Shown here: piece after piece, positions 6,706 through 15,618 of the stretch
Numbering within the stretch: position 1 is the stretch's first letter
How the letters are laid out: every line of letters starts with the position of its first letter
Source: CAZINM01 sp964540605
Lineage (GTDB): Bacteria > Patescibacteriota > Dojkabacteria > SC72 > JAHDCA01
Length of the DNA stretch: 20,658 bases
Assembly: GCA_964540605.1 (NCBI GenBank)
Contig: CAZINM010000011.1
Span: 1-20,658, forward strand
Direction: 5' to 3'
Notes under the pieces: model-generated
The model's database searches: none
What the model saw: the letters and a program-made list of their open reading frames with translations, nothing else
Told to the model about the DNA's origin: nothing
Program-made: the position numbers and the translations under genes

Positions 6706-9654
6706 TTAGTAATTCATAAATTCTGTCTTCAAACCGATCTCACTTAAGAATTTTACAATTTCAAGATATCTTGGATCATGGTGGAACACCTCGGCTGGAT
6801 ACTCCATATTATTTGCAAGTTTCAAAGATCTCCCAGGATATACACCTGGATTATCATTTGTACCAAATCCATAAACACCTCCATGAACTTTTAATCCATC
6901 TCTTGCAACAGTGTCATTTGGATTAGTATCAACCTCTGGAATATTTACTTGATCATCGGCTATAAGCAAACCTTCAATAATGTCATAACTTGGATAAGTA
7001 ATTGTGTTAGAAGTACGATCACCCGCCGCTACTGTTATGTCTCCGGAGGCGAGAAATATACAACCATCAAGCAATTCAGGTTTCTTACTACCAGCGTTTA
7101 TAGGATCTTCCCTTGTGATGTCGGGATTAAGTGTTAAGTTACCATCAACCAAAACAAGTAATCTATCATTACAAACTAACTTGGATTTTATCGTTAGATC
7201 GCCGACATACTCAACTACAAAACTAGCCTGTGGCTGACCACTTAAGGAAGAAACTAATTTAGTCCCTGTGCTATTTGCAAAAGTCAAAAATGCTGCCGGA
7301 TCAACTATAAAATAATCTAATGGATTTCGAGTTTTCATCACTTCATACCTATCATAAAGATAATCGAACCAATAATCGGATTGATTAAGTTTATGGTCAT
7401 AATTTATTACTCTGAAAGCATTTAGACTATTTTGGCTAATAAACTCATTAATAAAAGCAGTACTGCTAGTCATTAACTCTGTACCTAGCTGAGTTTCCTC
7501 TTTTTTAAAACTGAACCTGGAATTAAATGCTGCATTAATTGTTGGATTATCTGTAGTGTGAAAATCGTAAGTTCCCGTAACTCCATCATCAAAATCTCTA
7601 ACGGGAATTTGAGAACCAGTTTCTGTATAGAAATGACCTGCTTTGGTCATTAACCAAGGCGAGCCAATATCTGGAGAACTACTTACAGCAGATCCTCCTG
7701 GATCAGAATAATTACAGGCATTATCAAATGTCGTGGCATAGAATATAAACCCACCTCCTTCATTCTCACCAATATTTACAGTAACAGTATGTGCAGGAGC
7801 AAGTGAATTCCATAAATGTGGCAACGAGTTATATTTCTGATTCGCTAGTTGAATTGTAGACCAAACAATATCACTTTGATCAATATGAGTTACACCGTTA
7901 GCATCTCTATACAAGTCATTTCCAGTCCCCGAGGTAACGACAGAGCTAATTGGGACATTAACGATCTCTGCTAGATCACCAGTCCTATAAGAGTCACCTA
8001 ATATTGTTGAGATCCCAGAACCCGAATCGGATGCTGTAACACCGATAGCCATTCTAACCGAAGAAACAATTGATGGTGGATTTGTAAGTGAAACACTAGG
8101 CTTAGTTAAATCTACTCTTAACTGAGTATCTCTGCTGTTCCATAAAGGTTGAACCCTTAACGAAGAACCTCCGAAAGGTAAGAATGAGAAATGGTCACTA
8201 GCACCACCAAAAACCTGATAAGTTCCATTATTTATCATAGAAACATTGAAATCGGAATCGTCAGTATAAAATTCTGCAGTAAAATCCAAAACCATATCAT
8301 TATTTACATCTCTTTGAGCTTGCACACCAGAAATTCTTAATCTTGCACTTCCATCAGCACTTCTAATCACTCCATCAGTAACCTTAACCATCGACCATGT
8401 TCCACTATTATTTGATGATACATAAATATCATCTCCAACATTCCACTCTCCACCAATACTTCCTATCATATTATTAATATTTGGTACACTCGACCATGTT
8501 GTATTCTCTTTTCTAACCATAAAACCAAATGTGTTCGGTCCAGTACCTTGGTTTGCCCCGCTAGAAGAAATGTTTGTTATTGTTGGTGGTGTCATTACAC
8601 CATTCGTTGTATTTGTAAACCAAACATATAATGCTTCCATATCATGATAAATCGCATGATTTATGTCTGAGTAAACAACCTTGAAACTAACTGGATTATT
8701 TAGATCACGACCAACATAATCATTTGTTGCGCTACCACAACCCGTCGCGACACCGGTAGATAAAGTTTCATTTGCACTTGTTCGAGTTATAGAAGACACA
8801 GTAGGGAGAGAACTTACTATATAATAACCGTTCCTTGCAGTTGACCATCTCCAATTATCTTGACACCGATCTAATGATAAATTTTGAACCCAAAGATTTC
8901 CTGAATAATTTGGCTTCAATACTGCTTCTGCACCTAGTGCTGGATTGAAAGGAATCGTATTTGAAGAATTTTCAACTATGATATCTTCTGCTCTTAATGG
9001 GGTAACCGTAAAATTTACCCAATCGGATCCATTGTTAATATTATTCGCCCTGTAAGCGTATAAAATCGATCTAGCGCCAGAAAGTGAATATGACGGCATG
9101 GACATACTTACAGATTCTCCAATAGGATCCATAATCAAAGTTCGTAAAGAACTATTTGTCGACAGAGGTAATGTGAGTGAATTAAAAACCATATTCAACC
9201 CGGTCGGAGTAGCAGGGTTTGAATTAGTTTCTGGATCGTAACAATGAGGATCACTCTGATAAGAGTACCAATCTCCGCATCCATCAACACAAGAACAACT
9301 TTGCCTACCCCTATCACAAAGAGGTCCGGTATTATTCGTTGATGTACCACCAGGGCAAGATGGTGAACAAGAACAGCCTGAAGTACAAGGGCAATCACCA
9401 CAATAATGTCTTTCATTTGCACATGCACATTGATCTGTTGTACAACCGCAATCTGAGCCACACTCTTCCCAATACCAAATCCCCCATTTTGGACATGGTG
9501 TGTCTGGATCAGCGTCTAGACAACCAGGTTGAGCTGGGCCATAATCATATGATTCACAAGTACCACAAGCAGAAATATGTGAATCATTTAATAACAAAAA
9601 GAAGCCGGATATAAATATAAACCCAATAATGTATCGAAACTTTTTTATGATCAT
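6706..9654 (-). CDS. Secreted cysteine-rich, beta-rich surface protein B2 (paralogue of B1)
   Basis: A 982-residue exported protein of no family I can name. Layout: signal peptide (about 5-28), cysteine-rich module with 20 cysteines between residues 30 and 138, a long beta-rich body including GGASDHFSFLP near 483, an Ig-like stretch beginning DLTKPSVSL near 515, DNACNYSDP near 647, and a C-terminal module from about 810 (GDLTIKSKLVC, DGNLTLNPDI, IEGLLIADDQ) that ends with HHDPRYLEI. All of these recur in the same order in the 1013-residue gene at 11193-14234. It is the last gene of the pilus-type operon, 18 bases after its A partner, and is followed by the terminator. No Shine-Dalgarno is visible before the ATG. 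It is likely an extracellular adhesin or a tip/sheath part of the fibre; the role is inferred from context, not from a known domain. Confidence 0.85.
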   Translation of the reverse strand: MIIKKFRYIIGFIFISGFFLLLNDSHISACGTCESYDYGPAQPGCLDADPDTPCPKWGIWYWEECGSDCGCTTDQCACANERHYCGDCPCTSGCSCSPSCPGGTSTNNTGPLCDRGRQSCSCVDGCGDWYSYQSDPHCYDPETNSNPATPTGLNMVFNSLTLPLSTNSSLRTLIMDPIGESVSMSMPSYSLSGARSILYAYRANNINNGSDWVNFTVTPLRAEDIIVENSSNTIPFNPALGAEAVLKPNYSGNLWVQNLSLDRCQDNWRWSTARNGYYIVSSLPTVSSITRTSANETLSTGVATGCGSATNDYVGRDLNNPVSFKVVYSDINHAIYHDMEALYVWFTNTTNGVMTPPTITNISSSGANQGTGPNTFGFMVRKENTTWSSVPNINNMIGSIGGEWNVGDDIYVSSNNSGTWSMVKVTDGVIRSADGSARLRISGVQAQRDVNNDMVLDFTAEFYTDDSDFNVSMINNGTYQVFGGASDHFSFLPFGGSSLRVQPLWNSRDTQLRVDLTKPSVSLTNPPSIVSSVRMAIGVTASDSGSGISTILGDSYRTGDLAEIVNVPISSVVTSGTGNDLYRDANGVTHIDQSDIVWSTIQLANQKYNSLPHLWNSLAPAHTVTVNIGENEGGGFIFYATTFDNACNYSDPGGSAVSSSPDIGSPWLMTKAGHFYTETGSQIPVRDFDDGVTGTYDFHTTDNPTINAAFNSRFSFKKEETQLGTELMTSSTAFINEFISQNSLNAFRVINYDHKLNQSDYWFDYLYDRYEVMKTRNPLDYFIVDPAAFLTFANSTGTKLVSSLSGQPQASFVVEYVGDLTIKSKLVCNDRLLVLVDGNLTLNPDITREDPINAGSKKPELLDGCIFLASGDITVAAGDRTSNTITYPSYDIIEGLLIADDQVNIPEVDTNPNDTVARDGLKVHGGVYGFGTNDNPGVYPGRSLKLANNMEYPAEVFHHDPRYLEIVKFLSEIGLKTEFMNY

Positions 9655-9672
9655 ATTTTATTTATAATAATT

Positions 9673-11175
9673 TTATAATCCCCCTCTTTCATTTATATCT
9701 GAAAGGATCTTAATAAACCAACAAGTTGATGACATTGCACGAGATGAATAAACAAGATCTACGCCCTTATCTCCGACAAGTAAAGTACCATATGTCTCTG
9801 ATCCTTCGACAAGATCAATTAGGCCATTACTAAATATGTAATCCATAAACATTTTTTGATACTCTTTATACTTTTCAACTTCACCTTTCTCAAGTCTTAT
9901 CATAACTTCAAAAGCCTCCATACAAGGAAGGTATGTCATTGGAGAATATGTATAATCCTGTGTATCTACGAGTTCTACATCTGAATACAAATAGCTAAGA
10001 TAATCTTTTTCAACAATATAGTTAAAATATTGAAGATATCTTTCATCTTTTGTTATTTCATATGCTCTAACATCTGCATACATCATATTACAGCTAGATG
10101 GTTTTATCTCTGTCGGTTCTGGTGATTGCAAATCATCCATAAAATATATTAACTGATGTCCGAACCAAAGATTGTAATCTATCAAATTTCTATATTTAAC
10201 ATCAGGTTCTATTTCATAAGCATATGAATAATCAAGAATTTCATAAGCTAATTTACCTGCAGTCAAATCGTAATCATTGCTATCCATCTCCCCAAAATTT
10301 CTTTCAAAATCATCTTTAGTAGTTTGTGATGGTTGATTTTCTGAAGTATAAAAGAAATAGTAATCATCAAATGCCACTCCATCATATTTCGTATTACTCA
10401 TTACAATATCAATATATTTTTGGCCATATTTCTCTTTCATATCTGGATCTGAATTGACAATATAACCATATTGGAACTGTCTCCAAAAAAAATCCTCTGG
10501 TTCATATATATCAAAATCAGAAAGATACCTTTCGTAATCAACATTGCCTTTGTTTTTATCTGATGCATACTGACCATATCTAAACCAAGAAAGAGGACCT
10601 TCAACCATTGTTCCATCACAACCATCCACACCACATTCCAAAGTCATAGGATAAGTCATTTTTTCTTCATTATAAAAACTTTCTACAGTATGTGATATGT
10701 CATTTATTAACTTTTCAATGTCTATCTCTTCTACATTCTCCGGAGCGTTTGTACACACCCCAATAAAATTACCTGATTTTATGAAATATATTAAATTTAA
10801 GAATTTAGAGTATTCCAATTCAAATTTGACACATTCACCCTTTTTGTAAGAACTTAATGGATCTCTCCACACTGGCACAGAGAATTTAAGTTCATAACTT
10901 TTAGATAATAAGTCTTCTGTTACTCCTATAGAATATGTACGCCATAATAAAAGGTTCAAGTTATTTACAATGCTACCTTCGATTGTATAATGTGTAGTTT
11001 TATTTTCTACCGTTTTAACTTTTACCCCATTAAAAACTACATCACCACTAAGAGGTTTGAAACTAAAAATACCAGAGAGAAATAATGAAAGAATTAGCAG
11101 AATAAATATCATTATACCAATAAAAACTGGCATATTAAACTTCACATTCTTTTTTGGTTCCTGCTTATTCTCCAT
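9673..11175 (-). CDS. Membrane-anchored helical protein A2
   Basis: I do not recognise this protein (500 residues from the ATG at 11175; a TTG at 11184 would add three). It has a short basic cytoplasmic tail, a membrane helix at about residues 15-38, then a beta-containing segment to about 155 and a mostly alpha-helical, aromatic-rich remainder with eight cysteines. Helical hairpins such as AYEITKDERYLQYF and AFEVMIRLEKGEVEKY recall alpha/alpha-toroid enzymes or helical-repeat proteins, but no catalytic motif is certain. It lies between B1 (ends 11193) and B2 (starts 9654), matching the A1-B1 order upstream. Sequence similarity to A1 is not obvious by eye, so equivalence rests on position, topology and helical character. 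It may assist secretion, anchoring or modification of B2. Confidence 0.75.
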   Translation of the reverse strand: MENKQEPKKNVKFNMPVFIGIMIFILLILSLFLSGIFSFKPLSGDVVFNGVKVKTVENKTTHYTIEGSIVNNLNLLLWRTYSIGVTEDLLSKSYELKFSVPVWRDPLSSYKKGECVKFELEYSKFLNLIYFIKSGNFIGVCTNAPENVEEIDIEKLINDISHTVESFYNEEKMTYPMTLECGVDGCDGTMVEGPLSWFRYGQYASDKNKGNVDYERYLSDFDIYEPEDFFWRQFQYGYIVNSDPDMKEKYGQKYIDIVMSNTKYDGVAFDDYYFFYTSENQPSQTTKDDFERNFGEMDSNDYDLTAGKLAYEILDYSYAYEIEPDVKYRNLIDYNLWFGHQLIYFMDDLQSPEPTEIKPSSCNMMYADVRAYEITKDERYLQYFNYIVEKDYLSYLYSDVELVDTQDYTYSPMTYLPCMEAFEVMIRLEKGEVEKYKEYQKMFMDYIFSNGLIDLVEGSETYGTLLVGDKGVDLVYSSRAMSSTCWFIKILSDINERGGL

Positions 11176-11192
11176 ATTTAACAAAAATCAAT

Positions 11193-14100
11193 TTATAACG
11201 GTTTCCATCCTGTTTCCCTCTTATATGTATAATTTATACCACCAAAGAAAAACTTAAATATCTCTAAATACCTAGGGTCATAATGAACGGCCTCTGTTGG
11301 ATAAACTAAATTATCAACTAATTTTAAAGACCTTTGAGTAACTATTCCAGTGTCTCCACTACTACCAAAGCCGTAAATGTTACCATGTATCTTTAACCCA
11401 TCTCTTGCAGGAAGACTTTCATCTGTATCTGCTTCTGGGATGATTATCTGATCATCTGCTAAAAATAATCCTTCTAGAAGGTCATATTTAGGATATGGTG
11501 GCGCTGTTGATACTCTATCTCCTTCTGCTATTATGATGTCTCCTGATGAAATGAATAAACAACCGTTAAGTACTCCCTCTGCGCTAGCACCCGTTGTAAT
11601 TGTAACATCAGGATTTATTGTTAAATTACCATTTACCATTATTAATGTTTTCTTATCACATACAAGCCCAGACTTGATCTCTAGATCGCCCTCATAAAGA
11701 AGTACTATTGATTGACCAGAACCTAAAGTTGATATTGCTTTTACACCATCTTGATTTGCAAAACTCTCAAATGTACTAGATGTACCATCGTTGTCACTCT
11801 CAGTAAATTGCCCATACTTTCCAGCTTCACCTCTTAACTTCATCCTTTGATATTTTTCCAATAATTCAGGATACCAGTAGCCAGGTTGATTATTATCCTC
11901 ATCATACTGTAACAACTGGAACAATCCGATATCTGTATTACTACTTACAATATTATTTAAGAAGCCTGAGTGACCTGACAAAAACTCACTTGACATCTGC
12001 GTTTGAGAACGGAAGAAGCTGTATGTATCATTCTTTATTCGTTGAAAATTATATTGATCTGGGGATGGGTTATCCTCGAATTCTTTGACTTTAATATTAG
12101 TTCCATTTTCAGAAAAGAAACTGCCAGCTTTAGTCATCAACCAAGGTGTTCCGATATCACCAAAAGTATTTGTACTGTCTAGATCATCGGGATCAGAATA
12201 ATTGCAAGCATTGTCAAAAGAAGTTGAGTAATAAAGAAAGCCTCCTCCCTCATTATCTCTTATATTGATATCAATTCTTTCATTTGATACCTCATCATTA
12301 AAAATCCACAAATAATTATTTATAGCCGTATTAAATGAAACAAAGGCGTCTCCAGTTGTATAATCATCTGGCAGAAGAGGCACTTCGAGATCATTAAGAA
12401 AGCCAATTTTTTGTTGTGTACCATATTCCGAATTAATTGGCCCATTTACAACTATATCTCCTTCTCCAGTCCTATAAGCTGAGCCTAAAACTCTTTTAAC
12501 TTCACTAAAATTATCAGTAGCTGTTGTTTCAAACGCCATATATTGTGCAGAAACTACATATGGATCATTTATACTAACTTCTGGTCTTGTCAAATCTATT
12601 GACCATTGTGTACTTCTATTCCAATTAGGTTGAGTTCTTAAAGTTGTACCACCAAGAGGTAAGAAAGTGAAATGATCACTAGCACCACCGATAACATTAT
12701 AAAGACCATCATTAACTGCTTCTCCTCCTGAATCTTCACTATCATAAAATTCTGCTTTAAAACTCATAGTCAGGTCATCGCCATTAGCTGTAACAGCAAC
12801 ATCAAAGATTCGTACCATGTTAAGATTTGAAGGTCCTTTGATTATTCCATTCGTAGTACTTATTAATCTCCAACCTCCACTACTAGATGATACATACACA
12901 TTACTACCTGAACCCCAAGTACCTCCAGTGTTTCCTATTAATCCTGCAGCATTAGGAACACTATTCCATACAGAGCCAGCTTTTCTAACCATAAAACCGA
13001 ATGAGTTCCTAGAAGAACTACCCACTGTACCGGTGTTTGAAACCGCTTCTATTGTTGGAGCAGTAGTAGTACCATTCGTAGTATTAGCGAACCAAACATA
13101 TAAAGCTTCGACATCGTAATATTCAGAATTGTTTATGTCATTAAATGTTAATCTGAAACCTACAGGATTATTTGCTTCTGTACCTGTGTAAGTTGAAGTG
13201 CTACATCCTGAAGAGATCCCATCTGGATCAGCATCAGGGTTACCGAAATTTTTTGAAATAGTTGTAACCGAAGGTATTGTATTCACCAAATAGTAACCAT
13301 ATCTCTCTGGGGATGTTAAAGTATCATTATCACATCTATCATTTGTATTTACACTACCTCGTAATTCCCCAATCGCTCTTGCAACTAATACATTTTGCGC
13401 TGTTAGAACTGGATTAAATGGCACATCAGAATAAGAAGGTCCATAATATCTAGCATCTTCAGTTCTTAATGGACTATCAGTATAATTTGTCCAACCAGAA
13501 TACAAACTAAGACCTAATATTCCTTGATTATTTGCTTTTATTGAATAATCGACACTTACACCTTCGCCAGCACCAGTATATTGAGAAGTGCTCATTGTAG
13601 TAGATTCAGCAGAAAGTGGGCTTGGTACAAGAGTTCTGAGACCATTATTATTCGATAATAAAGACCTTATTGCACCTACATTTAAGCTCAATGATGTAGG
13701 AGTTGGAGGAGTTGTATTTGTTTCGGGATAGTAACAAGTTGTACTTGGACAACTTTCACTAAGTCCACAACCTAGATCACAAGGTCCATGTGGTTCAGAG
13801 AATCTGCAATCTGGACCAGAATAAGAAGTACTTGAACCTCCAGGGCAACCAGATGCACAGGAACTTTGGCAAGTATCTAAAGGATCACAAGGTGGGTCTC
13901 CACAAATTTGATTTCCACATTGTACACATGTCTGCTCACACACCGAGCTTGAACCCAATGCACAAATTTTGTTCTTACCAATAAAAAAACATCCATCTGG
14001 AGGATATTGAAAAGATGATCCATCGTCACAAACCCAGAAAATACAACCACAACCTGAAGGCACATCATTACAAGGACCGATACCGCAATTACGATTAAGT

Positions 14101-14234
14101 AAAACATCAGGTGGTGTGCAACAATCAGCATCACTAGCTTTTGCCTCTGTTGATAAGAATAAAAAAAACGGTAGACTAACAGCAACTAGTAACAAAATCT
14201 TTACTATCAAAGTTTTACTATTCATTTGAGGCAT
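11193..14234 (-). CDS. Secreted cysteine-rich, beta-rich surface protein B1 (paralogue of B2)
   Basis: A 1013-residue exported protein. After a signal peptide (about 7-33) comes a module with 22 cysteines between residues 38 and 167, ending in a Pro/Thr linker. Then follow the same segments as in B2: SFGFMVRKAG and a VYVSSSSGGW-type repeat, GGASDHFTFLP near 515, the Ig-like DLTRPEVSI near 545, DNACNYSDP near 675, and the C-terminal module (GDLEIKSGLVC, NGNLTINPDV, LEGLFLADDQ, HYDPRYLEI). The two are paralogues along nearly their whole length; only the spacing inside the cysteine module differs much. The ATG at 14234 overlaps the A1 gene by 17 bases; the ATG at 14225 gives an 8-base overlap and a tidier signal peptide, and neither has a clear Shine-Dalgarno. 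Function unknown; secretion and a surface location are well supported. Confidence 0.87.
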   Translation of the reverse strand: MPQMNSKTLIVKILLLVAVSLPFFLFLSTEAKASDADCCTPPDVLLNRNCGIGPCNDVPSGCGCIFWVCDDGSSFQYPPDGCFFIGKNKICALGSSSVCEQTCVQCGNQICGDPPCDPLDTCQSSCASGCPGGSSTSYSGPDCRFSEPHGPCDLGCGLSESCPSTTCYYPETNTTPPTPTSLSLNVGAIRSLLSNNNGLRTLVPSPLSAESTTMSTSQYTGAGEGVSVDYSIKANNQGILGLSLYSGWTNYTDSPLRTEDARYYGPSYSDVPFNPVLTAQNVLVARAIGELRGSVNTNDRCDNDTLTSPERYGYYLVNTIPSVTTISKNFGNPDADPDGISSGCSTSTYTGTEANNPVGFRLTFNDINNSEYYDVEALYVWFANTTNGTTTAPTIEAVSNTGTVGSSSRNSFGFMVRKAGSVWNSVPNAAGLIGNTGGTWGSGSNVYVSSSSGGWRLISTTNGIIKGPSNLNMVRIFDVAVTANGDDLTMSFKAEFYDSEDSGGEAVNDGLYNVIGGASDHFTFLPLGGTTLRTQPNWNRSTQWSIDLTRPEVSINDPYVVSAQYMAFETTATDNFSEVKRVLGSAYRTGEGDIVVNGPINSEYGTQQKIGFLNDLEVPLLPDDYTTGDAFVSFNTAINNYLWIFNDEVSNERIDINIRDNEGGGFLYYSTSFDNACNYSDPDDLDSTNTFGDIGTPWLMTKAGSFFSENGTNIKVKEFEDNPSPDQYNFQRIKNDTYSFFRSQTQMSSEFLSGHSGFLNNIVSSNTDIGLFQLLQYDEDNNQPGYWYPELLEKYQRMKLRGEAGKYGQFTESDNDGTSSTFESFANQDGVKAISTLGSGQSIVLLYEGDLEIKSGLVCDKKTLIMVNGNLTINPDVTITTGASAEGVLNGCLFISSGDIIIAEGDRVSTAPPYPKYDLLEGLFLADDQIIIPEADTDESLPARDGLKIHGNIYGFGSSGDTGIVTQRSLKLVDNLVYPTEAVHYDPRYLEIFKFFFGGINYTYKRETGWKPL

Positions 14235-15543
14235 CCATATTATTTAATAATATTAGGTATGTAAGAACTTTCGAAGTATAAGGTAATGATGCATAAGTAA
14301 TTTTCTGTCCCTCATCATTTTCAAAGATCGGAGAAAGAACATACGCATATTCACCGTCATTGAGTTCACAAGATGCTTCAACAATAGAACTTATAATCTT
14401 ATCCTCCCATATGCAGTCAGTTCTATATGTGTGATATATCTCTCTATCTGTATCCAAGTCAGCAAAAAAATTATTATCTCTCATACAAATCTCAATATAA
14501 GATGCCTCAATACTGCCATAAGGTTCGCGAGTACCATAAATAACTCGTGCATCAATCAATTTCGTAAATAAATCTTTTTTTATCTGAATTAGGATATCTT
14601 TTTCTGTAGCTGAAAGAGCACCACTTTGCAAACCGTATGATACAGTATTCAAAATTTCCATTAAATCAGTTTTCATGTAGACCCCATTTCCTTCTTGACT
14701 TGTTCTTATTGAATATAGAAGCTGATCCGCAATCTTTTTAAAAAATGCATCTCGCTTACAAATATCTTCAGATTCAGCTTGTTCATAAAAGAATAAAATG
14801 TCTTTTGCCTTACCTACAAGATTTTCATTATCTAGCATATATGCAACTTCGTACTCATCTAGATTGATCTGCTCAAATCTACCTGATAGATAACCAGATA
14901 AATCAGTGATGAAACTAAGATCGTCATATCTCATTGGACAATATGAACCTGGATATCCACCAGTATTTACAAAGTCTTTTTTATACAGATCAGTACACAA
15001 TTGTAATAATGAAGCACTAGTATATTCATTTAGAGCATCAGGGAAAAACAAAGGATAACATGCTGAATCTCTATTTAAATGCCAGTAAGGACCATCAAAA
15101 TTTAAAGGAACAGTATTTTCATATAGAAATTTTGAAGACGCTTCATAAATACTCATATAACGAAGATCTTCATAGTATGTACCAACCAGAAAAGAACTCA
15201 TTATTAAATCATACATATAACCAACACTGTAGGCGGGAGCTTTTCGCTCAAATTTTCTATCCGTAAATTCAAATATACTTTTATCATAAAATTCTATAGG
15301 GTTTTTTGTAAACTCATTATTATTATAATCTTCACCAAATATCGAGTCCGAAAGCTTGTTAATTAATTCTACACGAGTAATATTTTCGGATATTTCACAT
15401 ATATTTTCTTCACTTTTAGGTTCAAATGGAGGAATATTATTTTTCTTTGTGGAAAATAGGCTATAAATTACTACTGGAGCAAGCAAAACTATTATTGCGA
15501 AAATAATATATTTGCCATATTTTTTTACTGATACCTTTTTCAT
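14218..15543 (-). CDS. Membrane-anchored helical protein A1
   Basis: I do not recognise this 441-residue protein. Start chosen at the ATG at 15543; a TTG six bases upstream is possible. It has a lysine-rich cytoplasmic tail, one membrane helix at about residues 10-30, a proline-containing linker, and a helical extracytoplasmic domain with nine cysteines and many aromatics. The helices and the repeated pattern of about 40 to 60 residues suggest an alpha/alpha-toroid or similar helical array, not proven. It overlaps the start of B1, so the two are translationally linked. It stands 75 bases after the PilX-like pseudopilin, a gap that holds a candidate internal promoter. The pair A1-B1 is mirrored by A2-B2, which argues that A proteins serve B proteins, perhaps in anchoring or export. 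Confidence 0.75.
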   Translation of the reverse strand: MKKVSVKKYGKYIIFAIIVLLAPVVIYSLFSTKKNNIPPFEPKSEENICEISENITRVELINKLSDSIFGEDYNNNEFTKNPIEFYDKSIFEFTDRKFERKAPAYSVGYMYDLIMSSFLVGTYYEDLRYMSIYEASSKFLYENTVPLNFDGPYWHLNRDSACYPLFFPDALNEYTSASLLQLCTDLYKKDFVNTGGYPGSYCPMRYDDLSFITDLSGYLSGRFEQINLDEYEVAYMLDNENLVGKAKDILFFYEQAESEDICKRDAFFKKIADQLLYSIRTSQEGNGVYMKTDLMEILNTVSYGLQSGALSATEKDILIQIKKDLFTKLIDARVIYGTREPYGSIEASYIEICMRDNNFFADLDTDREIYHTYRTDCIWEDKIISSIVEASCELNDGEYAYVLSPIFENDEGQKITYASLPYTSKVLTYLILLNNMDASNE

Positions 15544-15569
15544 TTTCAAGGCAGTTAAATGTATAAATC

Positions 15570-15598
15570 AATATAACATTCTCATTTTATGAGTACAA
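15570..15598 (-). promoter_or_regulatory. Candidate internal promoter with palindromic operator-like site before A1-B1-A2-B2
   Basis: On the minus strand an extended -10 (TGT then TATATT, -10 hexamer at 15575-15570) lies 17 bases from TTGTAC (15598-15593). The spacer contains the inverted repeat CTCAT-TTT-ATGAG (15581-15593). Transcription would start near 15563, about 20 bases before the ATG of A1. This is the longest gap in the operon, so separate control of the two A-B pairs is plausible. The -35 match is poor, and the AT-rich background makes chance matches likely. Confidence 0.35.
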
Positions 15599-15618
15599 TA
15601 TCTTATATTTTTACACTA

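Noticed and set aside
13877..14185. Second minus-strand frame with a hydrophobic N-terminus inside B1
   Set aside because: It is a shifted reading of the B1 signal peptide and cysteine region; the B1 frame is supported by its paralogue B2.
6706..14234. B1 and B2 as PilY1-type tip adhesins
   Set aside because: Position in the operon would fit, but I see no PilY1-type propeller blades or calcium loops; the beta-rich body and C-terminal module look different.
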